From Nocardia blacklockiae (GTDB lineage: Bacteria; Actinomycetota; Actinomycetes; Mycobacteriales; Mycobacteriaceae): DNA of 64,000 bases. The stretch covers positions 434,001-498,000 of the forward strand of contig NZ_JADLRJ010000003.1 of NCBI RefSeq assembly GCF_015477355.1, given 5' to 3'. A program made the position numbers and the translations under genes. This document shows positions 32,833 through 42,003 of this stretch, one piece after another (positions within the stretch are counted from its first letter, which is position 1; the number at the start of each line of letters is the position of its first letter). The notes beneath the pieces were generated by a model. That model searched no databases. It was not told where the DNA came from and worked only from the letters and a program-made list of their open reading frames with translations.

Positions 32833-34215
32833 TCAGGCCACCGCGCCGTGTCGCTCGGCGAATCTGCGTTCGAAGTCCGCGACGTAGGTCTCCGGTTCCA
32901 CTGATGAGGACAGCTCGAGCACGCCGTCGTCGCCGACGTAGAAGACGGCCCGGCCGATCGCGACCGTGCCCTCCGGCGGCGGGACGTACACCATCCAGCC
33001 GACGCTGAACCGCCGAGAGGTCAACTGCGCCAACGGATATCCGGTGGTGTCCAGTCCCATGCCGGTGATGTAGTCGCGCACCCGGGAGACCGCTTCCGCC
33101 GCCGGCATCGGCGGTGTTTCCGGCAGCGCCAGGCCGGCGAGCTCGAATTGGTGCAGCGCGCCGTCGAGGTCGACGCGTTCGCCGTCGCCGAACACGTCGG
33201 CCAGCCCGGCGCGGGTGACGGCCCCGGCCTCGGCGGCGGCGACGAGTGCCGCGACCGCCTCGGAGCGGTCACCCCGGTCGGCGGGAATCAGGCTCGTGAC
33301 GACGGCGCTCACGGTGTCGGCGGACCACATTCCGGGAACGGCGGTGGCGCAGTCGGCCGCGCCCGGCGACTCCCCGCGATACCAGTGACCGGACTCCCAC
33401 CAGTAGCAGAACGACAGCAGCCCGGTCTCGAGCCGCGCGTTCAGCACCGGTTCGCAGACCCAATGCGGTGCTCCCGCATAGAGATTCGGGATCGGGCCGC
33501 CCTCGTTGTAGGCGGCGTCCAGCGCGGGGGCGTCCCACACGCCGCCCGAGAGCACCGCCCGGCCTCCGGGCAGCGCGTGCAGCGACGAGCCGTGGTGGCC
33601 CGCGCCTTCGAACACACCGGTCCAGGGCAGCATGCGCGGACCCCAGCGCGAGCCGGTGGCGACGAAGGCCGCGGCGATCGTCGCCCAGCGCGCCCACATC
33701 GCGGGAAACGGCGGAAACTCGTTCTCCGCCAACCTCGCCCACACTTTCGCGGACCGGTCGGCGCGCTCCTGCTCGGCGGCCTGCCGGGGTGTGCGCCGCT
33801 GTCGTTCGCCGTGGCCGAGGTAGGCGGCCAGCCACACCGGGAGCCGTGCACGCGGATAGGCCGAGAGATCGGCGCGGTAGGCCTGCGGCTCGAACAGCTG
33901 CCCGGGCGGGAACGGTTCCTCGCCGTAGTCGTGGTGTACTTCCGTCGCGCCGGAGTCGTTGAGCACCAGCGATATTCGCCACCACGGCCCGCGCTCGGAG
34001 CGGGCCGCCGCCGCGCGCTGCTCGCGCACGACCCGCAGCACCGACTCGGGCGGCGGCACCGAGATCGTCCGGTCGACGGTGACATAGACGATGTTCCCGA
34101 CTTCGGCGGCGATCGTCATCGCGAACACCGCCTCGACCCGCTGCCAGCCCGCCGGGCCGAGCGCGGTCAGGGCCTCGGCGATCGGATCGCGCGTGTCACC
34201 GAATGCGGCCGGCAC
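32833..34215 (-). CDS. Possible immunity protein (DUF600/YezG-like plus C-terminal Imm35/YrhB-like domain)
   Basis: From GTG 34215 (AGGAGG of GAGGAGGTGGAC five bases upstream) the protein has 460 residues. The N-terminal third has LTALGPAGWQRVEAVFAMTI, then GPWWRISLVLNDSGATEVHH and DYGEEPFPPGQLF. Its pattern resembles DUF600 (YezG) immunity proteins, in which a WxxxxLxL strand is followed by a DY-rich loop. The middle third is Trp-rich (SFCYWWESGHWYRGESPG) with no recognised family. The C-terminal domain carries VGWMVYVPPPEGTVAIGR and VGDDGVLELSS, resembling Imm35/YrhB. As first gene of the operon for a toxin-like giant protein, an immunity or cofactor role is inferred. The family matches are by pattern only. 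Confidence 0.55.
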   Translation of the reverse strand: MPAAFGDTRDPIAEALTALGPAGWQRVEAVFAMTIAAEVGNIVYVTVDRTISVPPPESVLRVVREQRAAAARSERGPWWRISLVLNDSGATEVHHDYGEEPFPPGQLFEPQAYRADLSAYPRARLPVWLAAYLGHGERQRRTPRQAAEQERADRSAKVWARLAENEFPPFPAMWARWATIAAAFVATGSRWGPRMLPWTGVFEGAGHHGSSLHALPGGRAVLSGGVWDAPALDAAYNEGGPIPNLYAGAPHWVCEPVLNARLETGLLSFCYWWESGHWYRGESPGAADCATAVPGMWSADTVSAVVTSLIPADRGDRSEAVAALVAAAEAGAVTRAGLADVFGDGERVDLDGALHQFELAGLALPETPPMPAAEAVSRVRDYITGMGLDTTGYPLAQLTSRRFSVGWMVYVPPPEGTVAIGRAVFYVGDDGVLELSSSVEPETYVADFERRFAERHGAVA

Positions 34216-34236
34216 GTCCACCTCCTCGGCACGAAA

Positions 34237-34260
34237 GTCGACACCGGCCTCATTGTCGAC
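34237..34260. promoter_or_regulatory. Dyad upstream of the giant-protein operon
   Basis: GTCGACA at 34237-34243 and TGTCGAC at 34254-34260 form a perfect 7-base inverted repeat with a 10-base spacer. The dyad is 22 bases upstream of the first operon gene, in the divergent region before the NUDIX gene. The spacing is like that of dimeric repressor sites, but no cognate regulator is visible. Confidence 0.42.
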
Positions 34261-34329
34261 GGTTCCCACCGATGGGTGCCGCTCGGCCGATCGTGCGGCG
34301 GTGTCACCCCCGTCCGGCACACTGTGCGC

Positions 34330-34803
34330 ATGAAATACAGCGCCGGAGTCCTGGTGTTCCACCGCGAGCCCGAGGTGCGGGTGTTGCTGGGTCACATGGG
34401 CGGGCCGCTGTGGGCGCGCAAAGACGCCGGCGCCTGGTCGATCCCGAAGGGCGAGTACGACCCGGAGACGGAGGACGCGCGACTCGCCGCGCGCCGGGAG
34501 TTCACCGAGGAACTGGGCCTGCCCGTGCCCGACGGCGAGTGGGTCGCCCTGGGCGAGGCGGGATACGGCAGCGGCCGCGGCAAGAAGCAGGTGCGGGCCT
34601 GGGCGGTCGAGGGCGACCTGGATCCCGAGCGGATCGTGCCGGGCACCTTCGAACTGGAGTGGCCGCCGCGCTCGGGCAAGATTCGGCAGTTCCCCGAGAT
34701 CGACCGTGCGGCCTGGTTCGATCTCGCCACCGCGTCCGAGAAGCTGGTGACTGGGCAGCGGCCGTTCCTCGCGCGCCTCGCCGAGCAGCTGAGCGACGCC
34801 TGA
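34330..34803 (+). CDS. NUDIX hydrolase
   Basis: The protein is 157 residues. The Nudix box reads GEYDPETEDARLAARREFTE followed by ELGL. The RExxEELG core is intact, with one extra residue in the first GX5E spacing. YSAGVLVF at the N-terminus is the typical first strand. The C-terminal half carries WPPRSGKIRQFPEIDRAAWF, seen in MutT-like proteins that act on nucleoside di/triphosphates or dinucleoside polyphosphates. The substrate is not evident. It is cytosolic and starts divergently from the giant operon, with 114 bases between the starts. Confidence 0.87.
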   Translation: MKYSAGVLVFHREPEVRVLLGHMGGPLWARKDAGAWSIPKGEYDPETEDARLAARREFTEELGLPVPDGEWVALGEAGYGSGRGKKQVRAWAVEGDLDPERIVPGTFELEWPPRSGKIRQFPEIDRAAWFDLATASEKLVTGQRPFLARLAEQLSDA

Positions 34804-34881
34804 CCCGAGACTCCTGAGTCGCGCGCAGAAAACGCCCAGTCCGCTTCCAGCGATCTCTCAGCGTGGCCCGGTAGAGATGGG

Positions 34882-36423
34882 GTGCGTGAACGAAGCAGAC
34901 TCGGCCCGGCCCGCGGCCCGCAGCGGACGACCGGCGTGACGGGCGTACGGCAGGCGCTCGCCCGGCGCGTCTCGGCGATTCCGCTGCGGATCGGTCTGGT
35001 CGTCGCGATGGTGCTGCTGGCGGGCGTGGTGCTGGTCGCCTCCGGGTTCGCGGTCACCTCGGCGCTGTCGCGGTCGCTGACCGCGCGGACCGACGAACAG
35101 CTCTACGATTCCTCCCACACCTGGGCGAAGCCCCATCCCATGCGGCAGATCACGTCCGCGCAGGGCACGATCTGGGTTCCGGCCGATCTGCCCGCGCCCC
35201 CGACACGCGAACCCGGTCCCACGGACCAGCCGCGCAACTTCTACGAACTCCGCAAATCCCCCGACGGGCAGGTCTACGACATCGGCCGCCCGGCGCCCGC
35301 GAACGGACCCGACCTCTCGGATGTGCCGGTCGGCACGCCCGTGACGGTCGGCTCGGCGGACGGTTCGTCGACGAAATGGCGGGTGCTCACCACCGGCAAC
35401 CAGTACGGCTCCACCACCATCGCGCTGTCGCTGGACGACAACCGCGAGACCGTGTCGCGACTGCTGGTGTTCGAAGGCGGCACCGGCGCGGCCGCGCTGC
35501 TGGTGCTCGCCGTGGGCGGTTACGTGGTGGTGCGCCACAGCCTGCGCCCGCTGCGGCAGGTGGAGGAGACGGCCGCCGCCATCGCCGCCGGTGACCTGAG
35601 CCGCCGGGTGCCCGTGCGCGGCGTCGACACCGAGGTGGATCACCTTGCGCAGTCGCTGAATTCGATGCTGGCGCAGATCCAGCACGGCGTCGCCGCGACC
35701 GAGGCGTCGGAGGAGTCGGCGCGGCGCTCGGAGGCCAAGATGCGGCAGTTCGTCGCCGACGCCAGCCACGAGCTGCGCACGCCCTTGACCACGATCCGCG
35801 GCTTCGCCGAACTGTATCGCCAAGGCGCCAGCCAGGATCCGCACCTGGTGCTGGAGCGGGTCGAGGCCGAAGCGGAGCGGATGGGCCTGCTGGTGGAGGA
35901 CCTGCTGATGCTGGCCCGCCTGGACGCGCAGCGCCCGCTGCAACGCCAGCCCGTGGATCTGCTGTCGCTGGCCGGGGACGCCGTGCACAGCGCGCAGGCC
36001 ATGGCGGCCCGCGAGCCCGGCGGGTCGCGCCCGATCTCGCTCGACATCGCTTCTGGCACCGGCACATTGGAGGTGGACGGTGACGCGGACCGGCTGCGGC
36101 AGGTGCTGGGCAACCTCCTCGGCAACGCCCTCGCGCACACCCCGCCCGGCACCCCGGTCACCGTCCGGCTCACCCCGGGCGCCGACGAGGTGCGCATCGA
36201 CGTGTCCGATCAGGGCCCCGGCCTCACACCCGAGGCGGCGTCGAAGGTCTTCGAGCGCTTCTACCGCACCGACTCCTCCCGCACCCGCGCCAGCGGCGGC
36301 ACCGGCCTGGGCCTCTCCATCGTGCAAGCCCTGGTGACAGCACACGGCGGCCGCGTGAGCGTGGCCAGCGAGCCGGGGCACGGCGCGACCTTCACCGTGG
36401 TGCTGCCGCGAGGCGGCGTGTAG
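34882..36423 (+). CDS. Two-component sensor histidine kinase
   Basis: The protein is 513 residues from GTG 34882. TM1 is IGLVVAMVLLAGVVLVASGF and TM2 is AAALLVLAVGGYVVV; they flank an extracellular sensor of about 140 residues. A HAMP segment (SLRPLRQVEETAAAIAAGDL) follows. The H-box is VADASHELRTPLTTIRGF with the phosphoacceptor His. The ATPase has the N-box GNLLGNALAHTPP, G1 DQGPGL and G2 GGTGLGLSIV. The whole resembles TcrY/MprB-type kinases. No response regulator is adjacent: NUDIX lies upstream and an FKBP lipoprotein downstream, so its partner is elsewhere. Confidence 0.92.
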   Translation: MRERSRLGPARGPQRTTGVTGVRQALARRVSAIPLRIGLVVAMVLLAGVVLVASGFAVTSALSRSLTARTDEQLYDSSHTWAKPHPMRQITSAQGTIWVPADLPAPPTREPGPTDQPRNFYELRKSPDGQVYDIGRPAPANGPDLSDVPVGTPVTVGSADGSSTKWRVLTTGNQYGSTTIALSLDDNRETVSRLLVFEGGTGAAALLVLAVGGYVVVRHSLRPLRQVEETAAAIAAGDLSRRVPVRGVDTEVDHLAQSLNSMLAQIQHGVAATEASEESARRSEAKMRQFVADASHELRTPLTTIRGFAELYRQGASQDPHLVLERVEAEAERMGLLVEDLLMLARLDAQRPLQRQPVDLLSLAGDAVHSAQAMAAREPGGSRPISLDIASGTGTLEVDGDADRLRQVLGNLLGNALAHTPPGTPVTVRLTPGADEVRIDVSDQGPGLTPEAASKVFERFYRTDSSRTRASGGTGLGLSIVQALVTAHGGRVSVASEPGHGATFTVVLPRGGV

Positions 36424-36484
36424 GTTCGGCGCGGCAACCCGCTGCCGTCGTGGTGGCGCGGTCGGAATTCGAGGAGGAGCGCGG

Positions 36485-37051
36485 ATGGGCATGGTGGGCA
36501 GGATCGTGTCGACCGGAATGGTCGCGGCCGCGGTACTCGCGGTGGCCGCGTGCGGGAGTGACGACAAGTCCGAGACGGCGTCGTCCACGACCGCGTCGGC
36601 GGCGTCTTCGCAGCCGCAGGCCGCGCCGCAGCAGCACGGGCGCGAATGCACCGCGGACGATGTGAAGACCACCGGCGGCTTCGGCGAGGCCCCGACCATC
36701 ACCATCCCCGACGACTGCGACCCGCCGCAGCAGCTGATCACCAAGGACCTGGTGGTGGGCACCGGCCCGGCCGCGCAGGCCGGTCAGCAGCTGACCATGA
36801 ACTACACGCTGGTCACCTGGTCGGACCACCAGAAGCTGGACAGCTCGTTCGACCGCGGCCAGCCCTTCCCGCTCACCCTCGGCGCGGGCGAGGTCATCCC
36901 CGGCTGGGACCAGGGCCTGGCCGGGATCACCGAGGGCAGCCGCCGCCTGCTGATCATCCCGCCGAACCTCGGCTACGGCCGCGGCGGCAACGGCGTCAAG
37001 CCCAACGAGACCCTGGTCTTCGTGACCGACGCGGTGAAGGTCGGCGGCTGA
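36485..37051 (+). CDS. Lipoprotein FKBP-type peptidyl-prolyl isomerase
   Basis: The 188-residue protein has a signal peptide ending in the lipobox LAVAAC (about residues 17-23), so it is predicted to be a lipid-anchored exported protein. A Ser/Ala/Gln linker leads into the FKBP domain (about residues 85-188). Characteristic sequences are DLVVGTGPAAQAGQQLTMNY, GAGEVIPGWDQGLAGITEGS and LLIIPPNLGYGRGGNG, followed by ETLVFVTDAVKV. The conserved Trp, Tyr and Phe of the FK506 pocket are largely present. It should catalyse prolyl isomerisation of exported proteins in the cell envelope. A GGAGGAGCG site precedes ATG 36485. Confidence 0.92.
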   Translation: MGMVGRIVSTGMVAAAVLAVAACGSDDKSETASSTTASAASSQPQAAPQQHGRECTADDVKTTGGFGEAPTITIPDDCDPPQQLITKDLVVGTGPAAQAGQQLTMNYTLVTWSDHQKLDSSFDRGQPFPLTLGAGEVIPGWDQGLAGITEGSRRLLIIPPNLGYGRGGNGVKPNETLVFVTDAVKVGG

Positions 37052-37070
37052 CCCCGGCGAAAAGCGCGCC

Positions 37071-37282
37071 GGGGGTGAGGATTCCCTGTCGGAAGTGTCG
37101 CTTGCCGGGGAGTGAGGACTTCTTGCGGGAGCGAGGACGCCTGCCGGAGAGTGAGGACTTCCTGCCGGGGAGCGAGCACGCCCGCTGGGAGTGAGGATTC
37201 CCTGTCGGAGCGAGGACGCCTGCCGGGAGCGTGGATCGCCTGCTGGGGAGTGAGGATCACGCCCTGCTGGGAGTGCGGTCGG
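37071..37282 (+). repeat. Degenerate minisatellite, about 10 units of roughly 20 bases
   Basis: Units follow the pattern GGGAGYGAGGAYKCCYTGCC with small length changes (18-24 bases) and about 75-90% identity. They run from just after the FKBP gene to 160 bases before tig. They resemble mycobacterial VNTR/MIRU loci in position and variability. No open frame is conserved through them. Confidence 0.75.
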
Positions 37283-37346
37283 CCACGCCGGGGGATGACT
37301 CGGCGGGGCCGAATGTGGGGTGGACAGTGGTGGATGGCGAGGTGGA

Positions 37347-37377
37347 TTGCAGGGCGCTCACGCAGGTCGACTAGGCT
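37347..37377 (+). promoter_or_regulatory. Candidate promoter of tig
   Basis: TTGCAG at 37347-37352 and TAGGCT (TAnnnT-type -10) at 37372-37377 are separated by 19 bases. They lie 66 bases upstream of the tig start, after the minisatellite. The spacer is slightly long. Confidence 0.35.
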
Positions 37378-37443
37378 GGGCGGGATGCGATCGGGGGGAA
37401 CCGACGACGTCAACCCAGAGAACAACGAACAAGGAGCATGTCC

Positions 37444-38835
37444 GTGAAGAGCACCGTCGAGCAGCTGAGCCCGACCCGGGTCCGCATCAATGTCGAGGTG
37501 CCCTTCGAGGAGCTGAAGCCGGACTTCGACAAGGCCTACAAGGCGCTGGCCCAGCAGGTGCGCATTCCCGGCTTCCGCCCGGGTAAGGCTCCGGCCAAGC
37601 TGCTGGAGGCCCGCCTGGGCCGCGGCGCGATCCTCGAGCAGGTCGTCAACGACGCGCTGCCGACCAAGTACGGCGAGGCCGTCGACGCCTCCGAGGTGCA
37701 GGTCATCGGCCGCCCGGAGATCGAGATCACCAAGATCGAGGACGGCCAGGAGCTGGCCTTCACCGCCGAGGTCGACGTCCGCCCCGAGATCACCCTGCCC
37801 GAGTACTCCACCATCGAGGTGACCGTCGACCCGATCTCGGTCGAGGACGAGGACATCGAGCAGCAGCTGCAGTCGCTGCGGCAGCGCTTCGGCACCCTCA
37901 AGGGCGTCGAGCGCCCGGTCCAGGAGGGCGATTTCGTCTCCATCGACCTGGCCGCCACCGTCGACGGCGAGCCGGTCGAGGAGGCCTCGACCACCGGCCT
38001 GTCGCACGAGGTCGGCTCGGGCCAGCTCATCGAGGGCCTGGACGAGACCCTGACCGGCATGTCGGCCGAGGAGTCCAAGGACTTCACCTCCACGCTGGTC
38101 GCCGGCGAGTACGCCGGCAAGGAGGCGGTCATCACCGTCAAGGTGAACTCGGTCAAGGAGCGCGAGCTGCCCGAGGCCGACGACGAATTCGCCCAGATGG
38201 CCAGCGAATTCGACACCATCGACGAGTTGAAGGCCGACCTGCGCAAGCGCGTCGAGCAGGGCAAGAAGGTGCAGCAGGCCGGCGAGATCCGCGACAAGGT
38301 GCTCGAGGCGCTGCTGGAGAAGACCGAGGTGCCGCTGCCCGAGGGCGCGGTGCAGGGCGAGATCGACGCCGTGCTGCACGACGCCGTGCACGGCTTCGAC
38401 CACGACGAGGCCAAGTTCGCCGAGGCCCTCGAGGCGCAGGGCTCCTCGCGCGAGGAGTTCGACAAGGACTCCAAGGAGGCCGCCGAGAAGTCGGTGAAGA
38501 CCCAGCTGCTGCTGGACGCCATCGCCGAGGCCGAGAACACCGAGGTCGGTCAGCAGGAGTTGACCGAGCGCATCCTGTTCCAGGCGCAGCGCTACGGCAT
38601 GTCGCCGGAGCAGTTCATCCAGCAGGTGCAGCAGGCCGGCCAGCTGGGCGCCATCTTCGCCGACGTGCGCCGGGGCAAGGCGCTGGCGGCCGTGGTCGGC
38701 CAGGCCAAGGTCACCGACACCGACGGCAACACCGTCGACACCGCCGAAATGTTCGGCAGCCCCGACGATTCCGACGCCGAGCCGGAGACGGCCGAGCAGG
38801 AGTCGGCGGAGAAGGCCGGCGCCAACGCGGAGTAG
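37444..38835 (+). CDS. tig: Trigger factor, ribosome-associated chaperone and PPIase
   Basis: The 463-residue protein has the three trigger factor domains. The ribosome-binding domain contains [14 protein letters not shown], including the GFRPGK signature. The FKBP-type PPIase domain lies around residues 160-240 ([20 protein letters not shown]). The helical C-terminal chaperone domain is followed by an acidic tail rich in Glu/Ala. It binds ribosomes near the exit tunnel and folds nascent chains in the cytoplasm. AAGGAG at 37431-37436 is too close to ATG 37438, so GTG 37444 (spacing 7) is the better start. Placement before clpP1-clpP2-clpX is the usual actinobacterial order. Confidence 0.96.
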   Translation: MKSTVEQLSPTRVRINVEVPFEELKPDFDKAYKALAQQVRIPGFRPGKAPAKLLEARLGRGAILEQVVNDALPTKYGEAVDASEVQVIGRPEIEITKIEDGQELAFTAEVDVRPEITLPEYSTIEVTVDPISVEDEDIEQQLQSLRQRFGTLKGVERPVQEGDFVSIDLAATVDGEPVEEASTTGLSHEVGSGQLIEGLDETLTGMSAEESKDFTSTLVAGEYAGKEAVITVKVNSVKERELPEADDEFAQMASEFDTIDELKADLRKRVEQGKKVQQAGEIRDKVLEALLEKTEVPLPEGAVQGEIDAVLHDAVHGFDHDEAKFAEALEAQGSSREEFDKDSKEAAEKSVKTQLLLDAIAEAENTEVGQQELTERILFQAQRYGMSPEQFIQQVQQAGQLGAIFADVRRGKALAAVVGQAKVTDTDGNTVDTAEMFGSPDDSDAEPETAEQESAEKAGANAE

Positions 38836-38896
38836 TCGGATGCGCGCGGCGCCGGCGCCCGGTGCGGTTGCCGGTGTTGCGCTGTGAGCGAAGTGC

Positions 38897-38935
38897 GGGC
38901 GGTACCGGGAGTTCGGTGCCGCCCTGCTTCGTTAG
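38897..38935 (+). terminator. Likely terminator of tig
   Basis: A 10-bp stem (GGGCGGTACC at 38897-38906, GGTGCCGCCC at 38915-38924, one G-U pair) with an 8-base loop is followed by a moderately T-rich stretch ending near 38935. A -10-like TAGGGT (38933-38938) follows and may drive clpP1. Confidence 0.45.
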
Positions 38936-38942
38936 GGTTTGT

Positions 38943-38971
38943 GCAAGCGAATCGTTAATGGCCGTGCTTGC
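38943..38971. promoter_or_regulatory. Inverted repeat in the clpP1 leader
   Basis: GCAAGC at 38943-38948 and GCTTGC at 38966-38971 form an inverted repeat 34 bases upstream of clpP1, just after the candidate -10. In related bacteria clpP1P2 is activated by ClgR, but I cannot match its site with confidence. Confidence 0.3.
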
Positions 38972-39004
38972 GAGCACCGAGCCGGTGAGAGAGGGCAGGT
39001 ATCC

Positions 39005-39637
39005 GTGACAATCAATGAGGCTGTCGCTTTTGATGGGGCCAAGCCGGTCATGACATCGCCGACCGCTGGGCTCAACCTCAGTGACTCGGTGTACGAGCGT
39101 CTGTTGCGCGAGCGCATCATCTTCCTGGGCACCCAGGTCGACGACGACATCGCCAACAAGCTGTGCGCCCAGATCCTGCTGCTGTCGGCCGAGGACCCGA
39201 CGCGCGACATCTCGCTCTACATCAACTCCCCGGGTGGTTCCGTGACCGCCGGCATGGCCATCTACGACACCATGCAGCTGGTCGAGTGCGACATCTCCAC
39301 CTTCGGTCTGGGCCTGGCCGCCTCGATGGGCCAGTTCCTGCTGACCGCCGGCGCACCCGGCAAGCGCTACGCGCTGCCGCACGCGCGGATCATGATGCAC
39401 CAGCCGTCGGCCGGTATCGGTGGCTCGGCCGCGGACATCGCCATTCAGGCCGAGCAGTTCGCCCACACCAAGCGGGAACTGAACGAGCTGCAGGCGCACC
39501 ACACCGGCAAATCGATCGAGCAGGTGACGGCCGATGCCGACCGCGACCGCTGGTTCACCGCCGCGGAGGCCCTGGAGTACGGCTTCATCGACAGCGTGAT
39601 CACCCACGCCCGCCAGGCCAACGGCACCGCCAACTAG
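39005..39637 (+). CDS. clpP1: ATP-dependent Clp protease proteolytic subunit 1
   Basis: The protein is 210 residues from GTG 39005, which has GAGAGGGCAGG just upstream; ATG 39050 gives a shorter form. The catalytic Ser107 is in [11 protein letters not shown] and His132 in IMMHQPSAG, with an Asp in the DADRDRWF region. [16 protein letters not shown] and MAIYDTMQL are family hallmarks. It forms a mixed ring complex with ClpP2 and degrades unfolded proteins delivered by ClpX or ClpC1. It is essential in mycobacteria. clpP2 starts 31 bases downstream, so the two are probably co-transcribed. Confidence 0.96.
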   Translation: MTINEAVAFDGAKPVMTSPTAGLNLSDSVYERLLRERIIFLGTQVDDDIANKLCAQILLLSAEDPTRDISLYINSPGGSVTAGMAIYDTMQLVECDISTFGLGLAASMGQFLLTAGAPGKRYALPHARIMMHQPSAGIGGSAADIAIQAEQFAHTKRELNELQAHHTGKSIEQVTADADRDRWFTAAEALEYGFIDSVITHARQANGTAN

Positions 39638-39668
39638 CTCACCGCCTCGAGAACCTTTGGAGACAGAG

Positions 39669-40337
39669 ATGACTCTCATCGACCCCCGCGCCGGCCTGAC
39701 CGGCACCGCCCCGGCAGGTGCGCAGGCGCGCTACATCCTGCCCTCGTTCATCGAGCACTCGAGCTTCGGTGTCAAGGAGTCCAACCCCTACAACAAGCTG
39801 TTCGAGGAGCGCATCATCTTCCTCGGCGCCACGGTGGACGACACCTCGGCCAACGACATCATGGCGCAGCTGCTGGTGCTGGAGTCGCTGGATCCCGACC
39901 GCGACATCACCATGTACATCAACTCGCCCGGTGGCTCGTTCACCGCGCTGATGGCCATCTACGACACCATGCAGTACGTCCGCGCCGATGTCGCGACCGT
40001 CTGCCTGGGCCAGGCCGCCTCGGCCGCCGCGGTGCTGCTGGCCGCCGGCACGCCCGGCAAGCGCGCCTGCCTGCCCAATGCCCGCGTGCTGATCCACCAG
40101 CCGTCGCTGGAGGGTGGCATCCAGGGCCAGGTCTCGGATCTGGAGATCCAGGCCGCCGAGATCGAGCGCATGCGCCGGCAGATGGAGGTGACCCTGGCTC
40201 GCCACACGGGCAAGGACTCCGACACCATCCGCAAGGACACCGACCGGGACAAGATCCTGACGGCCGAGGAAGCCCGCGAGTACGGCATCATCGACCAGGT
40301 GTTCGAGTACCGCAAGCTCAGCGCGCAGAAGAAGTGA
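39669..40337 (+). CDS. clpP2: ATP-dependent Clp protease proteolytic subunit 2
   Basis: The 222-residue protein keeps the catalytic Ser118 ([11 protein letters not shown]) and His143 (RVLIHQPS) with family strands [20 protein letters not shown]. The N-terminal extension (to about residue 30) is longer than in ClpP1, as in mycobacterial ClpP2. GGAGA at 39659-39663 is five bases upstream of ATG 39669. ClpP1 and ClpP2 assemble into a hetero-tetradecamer. The C-terminal KLSAQKK is basic. Confidence 0.96.
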   Translation: MTLIDPRAGLTGTAPAGAQARYILPSFIEHSSFGVKESNPYNKLFEERIIFLGATVDDTSANDIMAQLLVLESLDPDRDITMYINSPGGSFTALMAIYDTMQYVRADVATVCLGQAASAAAVLLAAGTPGKRACLPNARVLIHQPSLEGGIQGQVSDLEIQAAEIERMRRQMEVTLARHTGKDSDTIRKDTDRDKILTAEEAREYGIIDQVFEYRKLSAQKK

Positions 40338-40656
40338 TTACCCGCCTCCCGTCGTCCGGTATCGCCGCGCGAGTACCCGTCGCGATGGCAATATGGGCTG
40401 CGGCGGCGGGAGGCTCACATGAGAAACATGCTCGAGTTGTCGACCTCCGTCGGATCTACCGGGTACGGTCACTCTAGGGACCTTTGCTCAGAGGTTGTCG
40501 GCACCGCCGGAGACCCGAGCGACACTGCCGAAAAGCGTTGGAAATCGGATCGGGTCGGACACTGATCGATGTGCGGCGGGTAGCGTTGTTCGGAAGGCGG
40601 CTTGTCGGCAGCTGGACAGACGGTTGCACGCGGACAAGGAAGTAGGGACCCACGAG
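40338..40656 (+). other. Intergenic region clpP2-clpX, 319 bases
   Basis: No open frame with gene-like codon use is visible. A -10-like TAGCGT at 40581-40586 lies 71 bases before clpX; no convincing -35 precedes it. clpX may thus have its own promoter. No strong terminator hairpin is seen after clpP2. Confidence 0.5.
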
Positions 40657-41937
40657 ATGGCGCGCATCGGTGATGGCGGCGATCTGCTCAAGTGCTCGTT
40701 CTGCGGAAAGAGCCAGAAGCAGGTCAAGAAGCTCATTGCGGGACCAGGGGTGTACATCTGCGACGAGTGCATCGATCTGTGCAACGAGATCATCGAGGAG
40801 GAGCTGGCCGAGTCCAGCGAGGTCAAGCTCGACGAGCTGCCCAAACCGGCGGAGATCCGGGACTTCCTCGAGCAGTACGTGATCGGGCAGGACACCGCCA
40901 AGCGCACGCTCGCCGTGGCGGTGTACAACCACTACAAGCGAATTCAGGCGGGGGACAAGGGCCGCGACTCCCGCAACGAGCCCGTCGAGCTGACCAAGTC
41001 CAACATCCTCATGCTGGGTCCGACCGGCTGCGGCAAGACCTATCTGGCGCAGACGCTGGCCAAGATGCTGAACGTCCCCTTCGCGATCGCCGACGCGACG
41101 GCGCTGACGGAAGCCGGCTACGTGGGTGAGGATGTCGAGAACATCCTGCTGAAGCTGATCCAGGCCGCCGACTACGACGTGAAGCGCGCCGAGACGGGCA
41201 TCATCTACATCGACGAGGTCGACAAGATCGCCCGCAAGAGCGAGAACCCCTCGATCACCCGCGACGTGTCGGGCGAGGGCGTGCAGCAGGCGCTGCTGAA
41301 GATCCTGGAGGGCACCCAGGCCAGCGTGCCGCCGCAGGGCGGCCGCAAGCACCCGCACCAGGAGTTCATCCAGATCGACACCACGAACGTGCTGTTCATC
41401 GTGGCGGGTGCGTTCGCCGGGCTGGAGAAGATCGTGCAGGACCGGGTCGGCAAGCGCGGCATCGGTTTCGGCGCGGAGGTGCGCTCCAAGACCGAGATCG
41501 ACACCGCCGACCACTTCGCCGACGTCATGCCCGAGGATCTGATCAAGTTCGGGCTGATCCCCGAGTTCATCGGCCGCTTGCCGATCGTCGCCTCGGTGAC
41601 CAACCTGGACAAGGACTCGCTGGTGCGGATCCTGTCCGAGCCGAAGAACGCGCTCGTGAAGCAGTACGTGCGGCTGTTCGAGATGGACGGGGTGGACCTG
41701 GAGTTCACCACCGACGCGCTCGAGGCCGTCGCGGACCAGGCGATCCTGCGCGGCACCGGCGCCCGCGGCCTGCGGGCCATCATGGAGGAAGTGCTGCTGC
41801 CGGTGATGTACGACATCCCGAGCCGCGACGATGTCGCCAAGGTGGTCGTCAACGCCGACACCGTGAACGACAACGTGCTCCCCACCATCGTGCCCCGCAA
41901 GCGCCAGCCGCAGGAGCGCCGCGAGAAGTCGGCGTAA
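40657..41937 (+). CDS. clpX: ATP-dependent Clp protease ATP-binding subunit ClpX
   Basis: The 426-residue protein is the normal mycobacterial length. The N-terminal zinc-binding domain has CSFCGK and CDECIDLC. The AAA+ module has Walker A GPTGCGKT, Walker [10 protein letters not shown], the pore loop GYVG and the ClpP-docking IGF loop (RGIGFGAE). It unfolds tagged substrates and feeds them to ClpP1P2. ATG 40657 ([10 protein letters not shown]) is the conserved start, although the frame is open 160 bases further upstream. A strong terminator follows. Confidence 0.97.
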   Translation: MARIGDGGDLLKCSFCGKSQKQVKKLIAGPGVYICDECIDLCNEIIEEELAESSEVKLDELPKPAEIRDFLEQYVIGQDTAKRTLAVAVYNHYKRIQAGDKGRDSRNEPVELTKSNILMLGPTGCGKTYLAQTLAKMLNVPFAIADATALTEAGYVGEDVENILLKLIQAADYDVKRAETGIIYIDEVDKIARKSENPSITRDVSGEGVQQALLKILEGTQASVPPQGGRKHPHQEFIQIDTTNVLFIVAGAFAGLEKIVQDRVGKRGIGFGAEVRSKTEIDTADHFADVMPEDLIKFGLIPEFIGRLPIVASVTNLDKDSLVRILSEPKNALVKQYVRLFEMDGVDLEFTTDALEAVADQAILRGTGARGLRAIMEEVLLPVMYDIPSRDDVAKVVVNADTVNDNVLPTIVPRKRQPQERREKSA

Positions 41938-41956
41938 GAGCTTTTCCCGCCCGATC

Positions 41957-41996
41957 GTCAGCCCACCGCTCTATTGCGGTGGGCTGACGGCGTTTT
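41957..41996 (+). terminator. Rho-independent-type terminator after clpX
   Basis: A perfect 13-bp stem (GTCAGCCCACCGC at 41957-41969 and its complement at 41976-41988) with a 6-base loop is followed by GGCGTTTT. It lies 19 bases after the clpX stop. It may also stop the convergent minus-strand gene. Confidence 0.92.
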
Positions 41997-42003
41997 CGAG
42001 CCC

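Noticed and set aside
37071-37282. CRISPR array candidate
   Set aside because: Units are about 20 bases, imperfect and directly adjacent, with no unique spacers, and no cas gene is present.
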